Under the pieces are notes generated by a model. It did not search any database. It was not told where the DNA came from and worked only from the letters and a program-made list of their open reading frames with translations. A program made the translations under genes and the position numbers. Positions 21,248 to 33,471 of a stretch of 64,000 bases of DNA are shown piece by piece. The DNA lies in assembly GCA_023213395.1 (NCBI GenBank), contig CM041465.1, forward strand, positions 56,613,741 through 56,677,740. The letters run 5' to 3'. This stretch comes from Cycas panzhihuaensis. Taxonomy: Eukaryota > Cycadophyta. Within the stretch, counting starts at the first letter, position 1; each line of letters opens with the position of its first letter.

Positions 21248-22022
21248 TGGATATGCGTCTACGGGATAGCTACCTAACTAAATAGGTATGGTAAGAGCGG
21301 GTGATAATATGATCGAGAAAGAGACCTATAAGTAGGGTAAATACCACGTAGGGCGCCTGCAGCCGGGAGCGAGTTCGGGACCTGCAATGGAATATAGCTA
21401 CTAAAGGGTGATCCCCCCACTTCGAACAAGAGGTAAGGAGGCGTAGGGTTAGCCTGGATTGACCTAAAGGAAGGATCCTCCCACCCTTGGATGGTCGGAA
21501 GGGGAAGGAGAGGAACCTTTGAGGGTTTCCCTAGAGCAACGGGAAACAAAGAAGGATAGGCAAGCGGGTGGCCTATGGACAGGGTCACCTTGGTTATCCG
21601 GCAAAGCGGGGAACCAAAGGAAAGCGAGAGAGATAACCCAAAGAAATGGGTCAAGGTATGCCTAAGCAAACTAACCAAATACACAAATGACAAAGAGAGA
21701 AGGAAGCTTGCACGGCAAAAGGAGGGAATGACGGGTCATCACACGGGCTCAAGTGGCACAATCCAAGTGGATATTGGAGCGAGGAGGGCAGAATGTGGGA
21801 AGTGGAGTGACCACCAGGCTGCCACACTTGCTGGGAGTGTGCCCCTGCTATAGTCGTCATAGGCTAAAATAAGTGTAGACGAAGACAAAATCGTCTACAA
21901 GGCCACAAACATACAGACATGCAAGCAAACACTCATCAAAAGAAAGTGATGATAAGGTGAGAAACATACCTGTACTTACCTGAGTCAGTAATTCCATATC
22001 CATTCCCGGGAGCCAGGAAACA
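21248..22022 (-). repeat. 5' LTR of element B, internally deleted (775 bp)
   Basis: Both termini match the 3' LTR (TGTTTCC start at 22022, ...CCA end at 21248). At about 21727 the sequence jumps from the block at about 10158 of the 3' copy to the block at about 12113, removing roughly 1.95 kb that includes the palindrome module. The deletion joins at a GGGAA/AATGA microhomology. Confidence 0.85.
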
Positions 22023-22027
22023 GATGT

Positions 22028-23265
22028 TGAGGCATTTCCCCTTATGAGAGAGTGTCCTGCCATTTGCCACCATAACCTAGAAATTTTTGATAGGATATAA
22101 AAAATAGTTGAGTTCTTTAGTAAGTTTTTTATTAATAAATTATGGGTATTACTAAAATCTATTAAGACTATAACCTTCCTTTTCTTGATGTACCCAATAA
22201 GTTTGAGTGTTTATTAGTTTATAATTCTAGCTAGGTTATGCACTGATATGATAGTAGTATCTTTGCCTTCCTACTCTGGTAGGTCATTATCATTATTTTC
22301 TAGTTTTGAGGGGACTTATTTCACTAGTTCATTGACTTGGGTGTCATCAATGATGAATAAGCATCATTCAGGACACTTATACTCCTTATTCTATTTTTAA
22401 TTACAATAAAAATATAACCCTTTCAACCATTTTTCATACATTTCTTGGGAAGTCATTCATTACTTAACAGGGGCTTGTAATTGTAATGGCCTTTCTCAAA
22501 ATGTTTCTGTAAAGGGTTCGGAGGCCTTACTTTTTACCTCATTATGGTAAGCATAGTTAATGGCAGTGGAGATATTAATAGGTTTTAGGAGTCATAACTC
22601 ATGTATGATGTCATCTTATAACCCACTAATATACAACTCAAGTAATTTATCCTAACATAGACCATTAACCCTTATAGAGAGATGTTGGTAGTCTATCATA
22701 TAAGCTAAAATAATGCCCTCCTGTTAAACTTTAGCTAACTAGCTAAAGTGGTCATAATCCCAAGTACTATCGTATTGGACTATGAGATCATTGATAAAAC
22801 CCTCCCATTAATAATTGAATCCATCAATTATTTTCATAACCCATAGGTACCATTAGTAAGACTCTCCTATGTGTAAAGAGGCAAGCAAAATCTTTTATCT
22901 GCTAGAACTTGGGAAAGAGAAAAATATTGTTCCATTTATGTTACCTAATTTTACACACATATGCCTTTGAATTTCTTGATTTCAACTTTAGAAAGGTAGT
23001 TGGGTCAGAAACATTCGTTGTCATGATCTTCATTGTCCCTATTGAAATGCTCATCATCTATGTGAGTAGTATCCTCAAATTCAATCTTTTCCTTGGATTT
23101 TTGACAATTGTCTTTTTCTTAGGTATGTTTCATACTTGTTAACTTGAGCATTACCCTTTTAAATTTTACATGGAAGTCTATTTGGACATGTTGCATATCT
23201 CCTTGAAGTTAGGTGACCACATTGTTGAGCTCTTGAGTCTAGTTAGGGTTTACCTTAAGGGCCAT
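22028..23265 (-). pseudogene. Element C gag and start of protease (decayed)
   Basis: On minus, a start at 23265 (MALKVNPN) precedes a capsid-like region with SYYWYLWVMK, EGFINDLIVQYDSTWDYDHFS and EGIILAYMIDYQHLS. A degraded knuckle (KGLYFYCN...YKCPE, near 22370-22430) follows. Then comes the protease turn LIDFSNTHNLL, a changed form of LIDSGSTHNFI, near 22150. Many in-frame stops are present. The protease resumes on the far side of element B (9700 downward): GKCLNI joins KL in frame once B is removed. Confidence 0.75.
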
Positions 23266-24425
23266 TTGATTGCCAAACTAAAATGGAATCCTGGTTGGTA
23301 AATATGAATGAAGGGGTTTAATAGGATGTTTATATATTGTTTATCCCCAAAAGTTATAACTAGGGGTGCCTATATGCCATTTAACCCTAACTTTTTATAA
23401 TAAAGGAATATGAATGGATTTTCTTTTTTTTAGAAAAGGATCTAAAACTTTGTATTAAGTCTAGAAGTAAAAGGAGGTTAGGGCAATTTGGCCACTAAAT
23501 AAAAGGTTATATGAACCTTTTATAGATTTTTGGATCTCCTAGTTGAGTTTAAATCCTTGTAAGGTGAAATTCTTTTATTTTTATTAAAAGTTGGTAACAT
23601 GGCCAGAGAGGGTCTTTGGTCTAATATTATGAGAGGCTTCTACTACCAAATTTTGGAGGGACATCAAATTATTGTCAATGAGTTATGATCTTAAGAAGAA
23701 AAAATTAAATTAAATTTTTTTTAAAATTCCATATGGAATTTGAGTAGGAATCGTTAAGGGAGCTTTCGTGGGAAATGGTGTTCTAAATAGTCCCCTAAAG
23801 TTTGAAATTAAATTGAGCTCCTAGTAGTGAGCTGCTAACGATCAACTAACTAGGTGCACATAGGTTGTAGATTGACTGACCGAGTACACTAAGTATGGGG
23901 ATTATTTAGTTTGTAGGCCCCTCTATGGTACCATTGTTGAAGTAAGGGTATGTGAGGAGTAGCTTCCCGGTGCTAACTACTAACCAGTGCATTGCAAGCT
24001 ACAGATGACCAACAAGTTTCTTATGGTTACCTATACTAAGAAAGCATACCTAAGGGGGGTCCTCTTATATACATGTAGATACATGGAAGCATAATTCCAT
24101 AGTCAAGTTCTATTTAAAGCTTAATTTAGGAATGTGATCTCTAGTCCTTTATGCATGGGCATATACCCATGTATGTTTAGTCCAAAATAATAAATCCTTA
24201 GGATGTTTAACGAATCCCAACATAAAGTCTCTATTTAAATGAGGAAAAAAGCTACTTGATGGTAGTGTTAGGGTAGCTGGCCAATTATAGCATAGTCTAC
24301 CCCTAGAATGCAAATGTAAAAAAAACTAAAAAAATAATGAAAACTAATGGAAATAAAAACTGACAAAACTAATTTAATACCTTTGACTCCCCTATTGGTC
24401 ATAGAGTGACTACTTTGATACCACT
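23266..24425 (-). other. 5' untranslated region of element C with primer-binding site
   Basis: No convincing coding frame. Next to the LTR, the minus strand at 24423-24410 reads TGGTATCAAAGTAG, a match to the tRNA-iMet primer site (TGGTATCAGAGC) with small changes. The rest is AT-rich leader sequence. Confidence 0.6.
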
Positions 24426-24694
24426 TGGTAGGATACCACTCTTTTATTGACAAACAACATACAAATAATACTAAAATGAAAGCACTTGTATTGCAATACC
24501 CTTCAAGGGGGCAACCTCCTAGTTATGTACAATAATAATGATTTTCAAACGTAGTCTACTCTAAGCATTACATGAATATATAGGCTCTATAGCTACTACA
24601 CAACCTCCCACTTATACATGCAGGATATTAAGAAAAGAGAAGAAGTAGAAGATATAAGAGAAGATAAGGTAAATTAGGGGTTTGGTCCCTAACA
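24426..24694 (-). repeat. 5' LTR of element C (about 270 bp)
   Basis: On minus it starts TGTTAGGGACC and ends GGTATCCTACCA, giving the TG...CA termini expected of an LTR, and abuts the iMet-type primer site. AATAAA lies near its 3' end on minus (AATAAAAGAGTGG). The partner LTR is not in the window. Confidence 0.65.
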
Positions 24695-24874
24695 ATGCAT
24701 ATGTGTGTATGCTAAAAATACTGCATATAAAGATAAATATGAATAATTTAAGTGTATTTAAGTCTATCAATATTGTTTATATGCTATAAATAAATAAACA
24801 TATATATGTATATCTTGGTATGTGTCTGTATGTATGTGTATATGTATAACTTTATAGTTTATATGTGTGTGTGT

Positions 24875-24925
<51 letters not shown>

Positions 24926-26001
24926 GCATAAACTCCTAAACATAGACAAAATGTGCATTTACAACCCCCCCAACACACACACATATATGAATGTGTAAAT
25001 GTACTTTACATATATGTTTGGGTACTTATGTCATATGTAAGTATATGTACATATATACATATATGGTATACACACATCTATTTGTGTTATGTTGTATTTT
25101 TCTATCACTATTTATGTTTATGCATGTATATATATATATTCTATACATGCATATTTATTTTAATAAATATGTATATGCATTTATTCATGGGTACCATGTA
25201 TGTATCTTGTGTTTATATATGTATATGTATGACGTATATTAATGTTTTATATGCATAAATGCCTAAATGTATCTACTTTACATCTATGTCTCTATATATG
25301 TGTGTGTACATATATATTTATATGTACTAATCCTTTTAATTTGATTTTGGCTTATATGAGGTTAAAAATCTCTTCTTTTTCTTTTTTTTATTCAAGTAGA
25401 AAACAAAATTTACCATGTCCTCACCATTGAATTTGTGATCATCTAATTAAAATAAACATTATCAGCTTTATATACTTTTTAAAATGGATACAAATTATGT
25501 AGTCTAAATATATTATTCAAAGTAGTCATGGATGTCAAAATTATTATACATCTATACATATATTGAGTCATACATAACTTGGTGATATGTGATGTAACTG
25601 CTTATAAGCATACTATGCAACAATGAAGATTGTATGTCATCTAGTGCATTTTTTGTTTTATTTATAAAATACTAAATCTATAGGAATACATTTATAGATC
25701 TATATAAAATACTTTATACATGTATAAAGTTCCTATTTATATATGCCCCTCACATGTGAATAAAATATTAAGTGTAAAATTTTAAATTTTTAATACATGT
25801 TATAATTGGCTTCTTTGCAAAGGATTATTGATATATACAAAGGGAATGGTTTTAACAAGTATATGCAAATTTAAAAATATATGTTGAGGTGGATGTGAAT
25901 GGTTTCTATATGTATATATATCAATGTTATATCCATCTGTGTGTGTACATGCATGTGTGTGTATGCATATTCATACACACATATATATACACATATGCAT
26001 A

Positions 26002-26035
<34 letters not shown>

Positions 26036-26115
26036 AAGTATATGTTATTATACACATTGAGTTATGCCTTTTAGTTCATGCAATTATTTGACTTTAACTA
26101 TAAATAAGGAGAGTG
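24695..26115. other. AT-rich, microsatellite-rich spacer
   Basis: No gene seen. It contains a (GT)n(GA)n tract at about 24863-24926, TATG/TATA-rich stretches at 24960-25330, and a (TG)n(GA)n tract at about 25998-26036. Short open frames here translate only to low-complexity Tyr/Ile/Cys- or His/Thr-rich strings and are not credible genes. The last 5 bases (GAGTG, 26111-26115) are the left target-site copy of element E. Confidence 0.6.
24863..24926. repeat. Microsatellite (GT)n-(GA)n
   Basis: A run of GTGTGT with one interruption passes directly into GAGAGA. Confidence 0.9.
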
Positions 26116-28675
26116 TGTTTCCCGGCTATCGGGAATGGACTTGCGACACATCGACACAGGTTTGTGCAGGTATATGCCTTTACTTTGCTTACTTATGATC
26201 GCTAGAATTGGGAATGGCTTGATTGACATGTGCCTGTCCATATGCACCTGTTTGATTGTTTGTTCATTATGCATGTGCCTAACGGCACCTTTTAGCCTAT
26301 GACGACTCACACGGGGCATTCATCGTGAATGCGACACCGTATGCATACAACCACCCACGACGTCTCCATGGTCTTTCGGATTCTTTTGCCACTGTTTATG
26401 CGCGTGTTACTGCAAGGCCGCTTATGTTGCAAACCCTTTCTAAGCCTGGTTTAACCCTTAGTTAGGTCTTTTTGCACCGTTTGAGCACATGCCCATGACC
26501 TAAAACTGCTCTTGACTAATGCATTTTGAGTTTAACTTATGATTTTACCTTAAAGACCTGATTTCTTACTTTAATTTTCTGTTTTTTGGGTTTCGGTTCC
26601 GTACCGCGATAAATTAAGCTGGCATGCGGAGTTCCCAAGCGGTACCAAGGCATCTGGCGTTAAACTTAGCGGTACCGCTAAGTTTATCGCGGTACGACTG
26701 TTTAAAATTTAAAAAAAAGAGAAACCACGCGACAGTGGCCGCGATTTTTCGCGAATCTGCCGCGTGGCTCCCAATCTGTTGAGGCGCCCGAGGGCCCCCA
26801 ACGTTCACTTGCTTCACTCGAGACATAAAAACCATTTTTTCATTCATTTGCTTCATTATTCACCTCACTTTTCAACTTTCCTAGAGCATTTTTCACAAAG
26901 AGACAAAGAACAAAACAAAGTTGATAAGAGACATCCTCCTACACCGTGGATCGAGGTACAAAGGGTCGCTATTTTGGAGTTGCAGGGCCATTCACGCCCT
27001 CACGAGTCTGCTCTAAGCACTCTTCCTCTTCATACATTCTCAAGGCTTTCAAGAGGATTTTCACCAAGAAAGACCATCGCAAGGAGCCATTTCCAAGCTT
27101 TTGACTTGCATGAGGTTCCACTACCTTACTCTCTTGCAAAGGACATTCAACACCACCTCTTAGACATTGGTTGGACCGCTGCACCAAGCTTCCAAGGACC
27201 TACATGCTCTCATTTCTCATCATTGGAGGTATTTGGTGTCCCTTGTTAAGTGCTTTTTGCTTATTTCTTCATTGCTTACTTGCAAATCTTTTCCTCTCTT
27301 TGTGCATGTATTTCCTTGAGTTTCCCTTGATCATTTGATGCAAATAACCGTAGCGGTTGTGGCCCATTGAGTGTTGCCCTAGGCTAGGCCTAGTTTCTCA
27401 CTTGCCCCCTAAACCCATCCTTTTCCTCCAACCCTTCTCTTCGCCATTTCTTGGGCAAGCCAAGCATAAAGGGTTACACGAGGGTTAGAGGGAGATAGGC
27501 GGGTTCCGTCCCCGGTGCCGTCCTACTCCCAAGGGTTCCGTCCCTTATCCTCTCCCCCTTTATCTCCCGCTTTTGCTTAGGAAACGGGGCTAGAGAAGCT
27601 TTGGAGAGTCGGTTTGAATACCCGCCTTGGTATAGGCTATCCGGTGCTACACGACCCGCCCTGTTACATGCTAGCATCGCTTCCCTTATATCCTGTGGAG
27701 ACCTCTCGTGGGTGAGTTAGCCATCCCGAGGCTACACTCAGTCCCGTTTGGTGCGTTGGTGGTGTATGTCGATTGCATATGTGTCGTGTGACTTCGCTTT
27801 CCTTTCATTGCATGTTAGTGCCTAACCGTATCTTCCTAGCTTAGTTTATTTTACTTGCGGCACATATATACATACCTTTTGTATCTCGTAGCCTCTCTCT
27901 CGAGAGGACTAGATTCTCGCTTATTTGCTTGCAGGAGCGCTTTGGAACAAAGGCGCATAGGGTCGACCCATCACGGCCGACGCTTGTTTGGTACGTTCTC
28001 CCTTTGTTTGTGTCGCTTTGAGCTTTATTATTCTATCGTTTCGCTTTAGTTAGTGTTTATTTGCTTTCGGGAGGTAAGTGATCCCCATCACCGCTGGCAA
28101 CCGACGTCGCATACGAGGAGGACGACGGAGGAAGCGCAACCGTGACGGACACTGCGTCACCTCAACCGCCGGATCCGGTATTCTCCGCTCACCTTCCATA
28201 CCCTTTTTTCGTGCTTTACGCTTTCTTTACACTTGCTTTAGTAGTTAAAGAACATAAGGAAAAGGGAAGAAATAACTATTTAGTTTGTACTTGCTTTTAC
28301 TCGCATTTACTTTACTTGTACATTTCTTTGCTATACCCAGTATTATGGTATTTGAGATCCCGTGACCGATCCCTCCTTAGCCGCTCTTGCATATATTTTA
28401 CCCGTGACACGCTTTGGTTGGTTGCCCCTTCGCCGCTTTCTCATTGCCTTGAGAAGTAGCGGCGAAGTTTCCTTTTCCCTTCCCGCCATCCGAAGGGTAG
28501 GAGGGTCTCGCCTGCACGGCCACCGGAAGCAACCAGCACCTCAGCCTCTGCACTCAAGGCCTCGGCCACAAGACGGACGTCCGCGAGGTATGATCCTCGT
28601 TCTTTAGCCTATTAGCCCCGTGGTTTTGTGTCCTTCCCGCTAGGCGTTGGATCATTGCCCGTGGAGAGCGTTTCA
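26116..28675 (+). repeat. 5' LTR of element E (2560 bp)
   Basis: It aligns along its full length with 33472-36023. Differences are mostly one- to few-base insertions or deletions and scrambled GC-rich words rather than simple substitutions (for example the CCTGGAAGCAACCAGG hairpin near 28525 is CACCGGAAGCAACCAGC here). It carries the palindrome module at 26601-26700 and a TATA-like CATAAAAAC near 26824. Confidence 0.9.
26601..26700 (+). promoter_or_regulatory. GGTACC palindrome module in LTR of E
   Basis: 26661-26686 is a perfect 26-bp palindrome centred on TTAGCGGTACCGCTAA. It is flanked by GTACCGCGATAAATTAAG and by TCGCGGTACGACTG. The conserved block TTTAAAATTTAAAAAAAAG follows, and a TATA-like CATAAAAAC lies about 140 bp downstream, which places the module in the likely core-upstream promoter. 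Confidence 0.7.
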
Positions 28676-28694
28676 CCGGCGACCATACCGGGAC
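28676..28694 (+). other. Primer-binding site of element E
   Basis: CCGGCGACCATACCGGGAC follows the 5' LTR directly. It corresponds to TGGCGACCATACTGGGGAC of B and D with changes. Confidence 0.6.
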
Positions 28695-28853
28695 CGCCGC
28701 CAAGAAGGGAGCTAGATCCACTTCCCTTCGTGTTGGTGCTCTTGCCTTTAGGTAGGCTCGCATTTTGCTTTTGAGTTGGGCAACCCCAACGGGTTTGCGC
28801 GGCTTTCCTTCCTTTTCCTTTTCGCTTTTCTAACAACGCCGCGGAGGCGTTGC

Positions 28854-30990
28854 ATGCGACGCTTTCGCTTGCGGGTTTGCCGTTGTTAGAAGACCAATCG
28901 TCGCGTTTCATTCCATCGTCGAGCCCTGCTTCAAGAATGGAAGGATACCCGTCCGATTGGGCCTACCATGCCATGACTTCGAACTCATGAGTTCCTTCGT
29001 CTGCTCCGGAATCCACCCGTGAGGGCGAGGATTCCATCTATTACCCCGATGACCATTTCCACCCCGAAGACTTTGAGCCTTGGCTCACGTGGAAGATACG
29101 GCCGTTCGTGAGGCCCGCCACCCCACCGGGCGAGCCTTACGAGGAGCGCCCGAGGATCCCCTACTCAAGTCCCTTCGACCTCGTATGGCTATGAGGATAC
29201 CCTCCCGCCGACGCGGCCGAGGTGCTTTCATGAGTACTTTCGAGCAGTCACGCCACCACCTCCTAGATGGTTTACTGGAAATGCTACGCAACGTGGCGTC
29301 TTCTTCATCCATGCCCGTCATCTACGACTTGTTGATACATCCGCCCGCCAAGACACGCCCCTATGCCGTGTCTACCCCGGCGCCTAAGGCGAGTGTTGCG
29401 CCTGCCGCCCCTAGTCGTGGTCCCACTTCCTTGGGACCCGCGCGCGGCGCATCTTTCCCTCAACTCGGAGTTAGTATGCCTTGCTCAAACCAAACGCACA
29501 TGCCACCTCCTAACGTGGCACACGCGTTTCCTAGTAGGCCCCGAGGCCCTGCCAGTGCCGCCGCCGCTAGTCATGTAGGACCCACTCCTACATACGTCCA
29601 GAACCCGGTTGGTGGTCCTTCTCTTTACGTGCCCCCAGGCTACACGTCACAACCTTGGGGGTGGCAAGGGAAACCACCTCCTGCCTATGGAGTGGACCCG
29701 TTGCACCCATATGGGGTCGCGCCACCTACGGTGGCCCATATGGGCAAACCCGGCCCTCACCCCTGCTTCCGACGTCTGCATGACTCCTGGCTGGCAAAGA
29801 CAAGGGAGCGCGCCCTTTCCAACATCTACCCGCACCCCCTTCCCACAAGGGGTGTTTCCTCAAGGAGGATGGGACCGACACCCCCATCCGCCTTTTCGGG
29901 TTGTCGATCCCTTAGCCTGTGCAAGGACACGCCCTTTCGTGGACTATAGGTCGACGCCTCTGTCCGCTGAGGCGTTGAGGACTAACTTGCCGCCTCACCC
30001 TCCTCAAGTCCCCAAATTTGATGGGACTTCGTCGCAGACCCAACCGAGCATGTGCGCACTTTTCCATGGCGTGCATTGACTATTGGGCCCACGACCACAT
30101 CTTGATGAAGCTCTTCCGCGATCCTTGCAGGCGACGCCTCAAGTGGTTCTACCGCCTTCGCCCATTCGATCTCCTCATTCCAAAGAATTTAGTGGACGAG
30201 TTCGTCAACTATTTTGACGTAGCGCCCATTCGAGAGCGGAATGAAGGCGCTTTGTCGCTCAAACAAGGTCACGATGAGATGAACCGTGACTTTGTGCGAC
30301 GCTTTCACGACCTCCTTCACTCCACCAAGGCCACATTGCACGAGGAGTTGAAGAGGATCTTTGTCAATGCACTTCCTCAAGTGCATGTGGAAGTCCTCAA
30401 GATGGGGCAACCACGTGTGACTCGTGATTTCGAGGTGTTTGACGTTGGAGGCCATTGAGATCCAGCCGACTCAAGAAACCTCCCAAGCCCTCACAACGCC
30501 GTGAGGCGCCTCCCAAATAAGGAAACCGAACCTTCGCAGCCTCGCTAGGCCCACCTCTCACCCGACCGAGAGGACCCTAGATCCTCTTACCTCCGCTTAT
30601 TCGCTCATTCGAGCACGATGAAGGAGTTAAAACTCCAACCTCCTTCGCCGCCTACCTCCCATAGACTGCTCACAGACTTCTGTGCGATGCCCCCAAAGGG
30701 GCAACACCCGCCTTCTCAAGCAAGGAGGATCGATCCTCCCTTGAGAAGAGGTGGTGTTCCATCCACGGAGTGTTTCCATGACGATGCGCGCTGTCGGGCA
30801 CAAAGACCCACGCCGACTCGTCCCCAGTGAAGGCGTCGAGGCCTAATCTCGATCAGCCCATTTATAGAGACCCGTTCCCCAAACATGGGGAACGTGGTCG
30901 TGATGTTCAACAAAGAAACAACCGAACCGGACAAGTCTCCCGATCCTCGCCCTTCGCATGGTAGAGGGAAGGGTGTGCGAAGGTCACCTA
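28854..30990 (+). pseudogene. Element E gag (many small indels)
   Basis: The start ATGCGACGC at 28854 aligns with D. The parts are MEGYPSDWAYHAM, a Pro/Ser-rich N-terminal half (open 29080-29949: FPSRPRGP, YVPPGYTSQPWG), then the capsid-like core in other frames (PFVDYRSTPLSAEALRTNLP; YFDVAPIRERNEGALSLKQG; NRDFVRRFHDLLHSTKAT). The knuckle region is near 30750-30800 (STECFHDDARCRAQ), where the first Cys is out of frame. The breaks are nearly all 1-2 base indels, unlike A, B and D, which mostly show substitutions plus larger changes. Confidence 0.7.
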
Positions 30991-32530
30991 CACCTTGGCC
31001 CCCGACCGGGCCGTGCTCCATCACCTTCGCAATTCCGCTACAAGGGAAAGAAGGTTGTCCAATTGCTTGAGACCACTCGCTATATGCCTTAACCCGGCCC
31101 CAGCCGCTAAAGAGGCGGTGGTGCCTCTTCATCTACATCTCACCTTGATCCTCTTAGGAAGCCGTTCCTCCCGAGATTCCTCGCTTCCCAAGACTATTCC
31201 CGTCCGCCTTGGCCGATTCGACTTTAGAAGGGCGCTTACCCAACCCACGTGGAAGGGTAAACCCTTTTCTATTGTTGACGAGCTCTATACCGTCATGGGA
31301 ATGTCCTTGATGGACGTCTTGAGAAGCTGCCCTGAGCAACGTGCTCTTCTTCTTGTAGCTCTTGGTCAACAAGACGCTTCCATCCATGCGATAGGTGCTA
31401 CCTCCCATGGACCACCTGTCATCTCATTTGATCCTAGAGATCTCCCATCTCCCAGCAAGCGGGAGAAGCTTTTGCATTACCCGTTCGTCATTACCATTGA
31501 CACTCCTGATTGTATCGTAAAGAGGACCATTGTAGATAATGGCTCTTCTGTTAACGCTATGCCTGCGCGTATGCTCAAGGAGCTAGGCATAGTAGCTCTT
31601 GAGGCTGTCCCTTGGAAATGCCAAGGGTATGATGGGACTGAGAAGTCCCCTCTGGGGGCAGTCTCCCTATCCCTCACCTTAGGAGGGAAAACCGTTTCTG
31701 TCGAAGTTGCTGTACTCGACGTCGATGTGGAGTACAACCTCTTGTTGGGCCGACCATGGCTCGACCAGATGGGAGCAGTCTGCTCCACGCAGTGGGGGCA
31801 ACTTAAATTTGTCCATGAAGGACAAGTTAAAGTTGTCGCCCGTGAGCCAATGCCGTCTCACACCTCTCATCCAGCCTGCCAGGCTGTTTTCGATGATGAA
31901 GATAGCGATCCTGAGGAGGTTACTCCTTCTGTGGGACCTTTGTTTCAGGAGACCGACCTTCATCAGTCGAGCCCTATGCCACGTCATGAGCCAAACCTAG
32001 TTAGGTTTGCCCCTATTGGCGAGCGTAGGTGGTTACTGATTTAGCCGCCATGAGTGATTTAGATACGGATGGCGAGGGGTATGGGCCCTCGCCTCGACGT
32101 GTCACCCCGGGTTTCATGAGCACCTGGGGAATATCTCGACCGGATATTCCCGCTCTTCCTCATTCTCTGGCCCCCGAGCCACTGGTCCTAAACCAGCCAT
32201 TTATCTTACCTTCTCGACCCCCCCGAGCGGTTTCACGTAAGCGCCCACGTCGGCGAGCCACTCGTAGAGGCACTTCTTCTTCACGCTCTAGATCCTTACC
32301 TCGGACTAAAGCCACTCTTACTCGTATGCAACCTTGCCATGCGATCCGTCGTGTGCCAGGTCCGTTGCGCTCATCTGGTTCCGACCATGGTATGTTTACT
32401 AGTAGGCTTGGCGATACTGGCCCTACTCTTCGTCACCTATCTCCTACCCTGCGTGTGACTACCCCTACCTCTACGGGGTCTAGGCACACCTCTTCCTCTC
32501 CTCGTTCAAACGAGCCTAAACTACCATTTT
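30991..32530 (+). pseudogene. Element E aspartic protease and linker
   Basis: One frame is open from 30995 to 32044 and covers IPVRLGRFDFRRAL, SLMDVLRSCPEQRALLL, PFVITIDTPD, an intact catalytic turn VDNGSSVNAMP, VLDVDVEYNLLLGRPWLDQ and WGQLKFVHEGQ. This is the best-preserved protease in the window. The Arg/Ser/Pro-rich linker continues in another frame (32029-32532). The reading region then ends at the conserved hairpin with no RT. The putative product would process Gag; without pol it could only act with a helper. Confidence 0.75.
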
Positions 32531-32665
32531 AAATTGTTCCCATTCCTCCCAACCACGGGTGGAATGGCAATTTAAGATGGATTCTTGCTCCGAAACGAGC
32601 CTAAACTACCATCTTAGGTTGTCCCCATTCCTCCTAACTGCGGGTTGAATGGCAATTTAAGGTGG
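32524..32665 (+). ncRNA. Two tandem copies of the conserved post-pol hairpin (E)
   Basis: Copy 1 (32524-32580) has arms CCATTTTAAATTG and CAATTTAAGATGG; copy 2 (32609-32665) has CCATCTTAGGTTG and CAATTTAAGGTGG. Both have the inner CCATTCC / GGAATGG-type stem. Each is preceded by AAACGAGCCTAAACTA. Only E has two copies. Confidence 0.7.
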
Positions 32666-33471
32666 ATTTTTCTTCGATGCCTTCAGCTTCCTCTGCGGAA
32701 CCCGCGCTCCCATGAGCTATTGGGAACCTTTGTCTTCCTATTTTGGGCATTCCCCAAATTAGGACGACGCTGTGGAGTATCGTTACTCCCCTTTTCCATG
32801 CTTGTCGTTTCCTTTGCACATTCCGCTATGCTCCCTCGTGGACATGTATGTCGCCCCATCCTCTAACCTCACACCTCTCGATCGCCTCTACTCACGGTGG
32901 ATGTGTGTGCTCCTGTTAGACATATGGCCATACATGGAAGGAAACACCTGCACACTTTCAATAAGATATCTACAACAAAAATCTGCATATCTGCACATTT
33001 GCATTTCTAAAACAAACAAATATTTACAACATATAAACATTTACAACATACAAAAATCATCCATTTACGAAAATAAATCATGCATGCTACCTCTACCATA
33101 CATGGTACACCATTTCATGTGGAGGCTTGTCCGCCACCTGCGCCCAAGTCTCCTGCTGTCGCTTGCTTAGATATGCTTGCTCTCTTTGCCGGATGCCCTC
33201 TTACTTCACGTTGCATCTTGGCAACGGGGGCATCTCGTTTTACTGCTTACTTCAGTTTCAGGTCGATGCCTAGACGACGCGTAGGCAGCCCCTACGTTGT
33301 CCTCGCCTCTGTCGCCCTTGTCCACGCGTTCCGCCACGACACTTGCCTACACCCTTGGATCACGTGCTGCTCTTTATTGTTTATATATATATGCATGTGC
33401 TACTCATGTTTCTTGGTTGTGACATTCGCCATCACATTACACTCTCGGCGGTGAGGCTCACGCCGAGGCGG
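32666..33471 (+). other. 3' non-coding remnant of element E
   Basis: 32690-33110 matches the post-pol spacer of D (GGGCATTCCCC, TGTGCTCCTGTTAG) and includes ATTTACAACATAC-type tandem words at 33005-33060. From about 33250 it jumps to sequence matching D 53830-54040. No gene. The polypurine tract equivalent before the LTR is eroded (CGCCGAGGCGG). Confidence 0.6.

Larger units (their letters stand above)
9701..22022 (-). mobile_element. Element B: complete but internally deleted Ty3/gypsy element, TSD gatgt
   Basis: Target-site copies GATGT are at 9696-9700 and 22023-22027. LTR ends are TGTTTCC (22022 side, minus) and ...GCATCCA. Order on minus: 5' LTR 22022-21248, primer site, gag, protease fused to the integrase C-terminal part, hairpin, antisense PMD gene (plus strand), extra RNase H, polypurine tract, 3' LTR 12396-9701. 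Removing B rejoins element C's protease reading frame, which confirms the boundaries. RT, RNase H and the integrase core are missing. Confidence 0.93.

Noticed and set aside
24960-25430. Several overlapping frames of 60-100 codons rich in Tyr, Ile and Cys
   Set aside because: They translate TATG/TATA simple sequence and have no family resemblance, no splice context and poor complexity.
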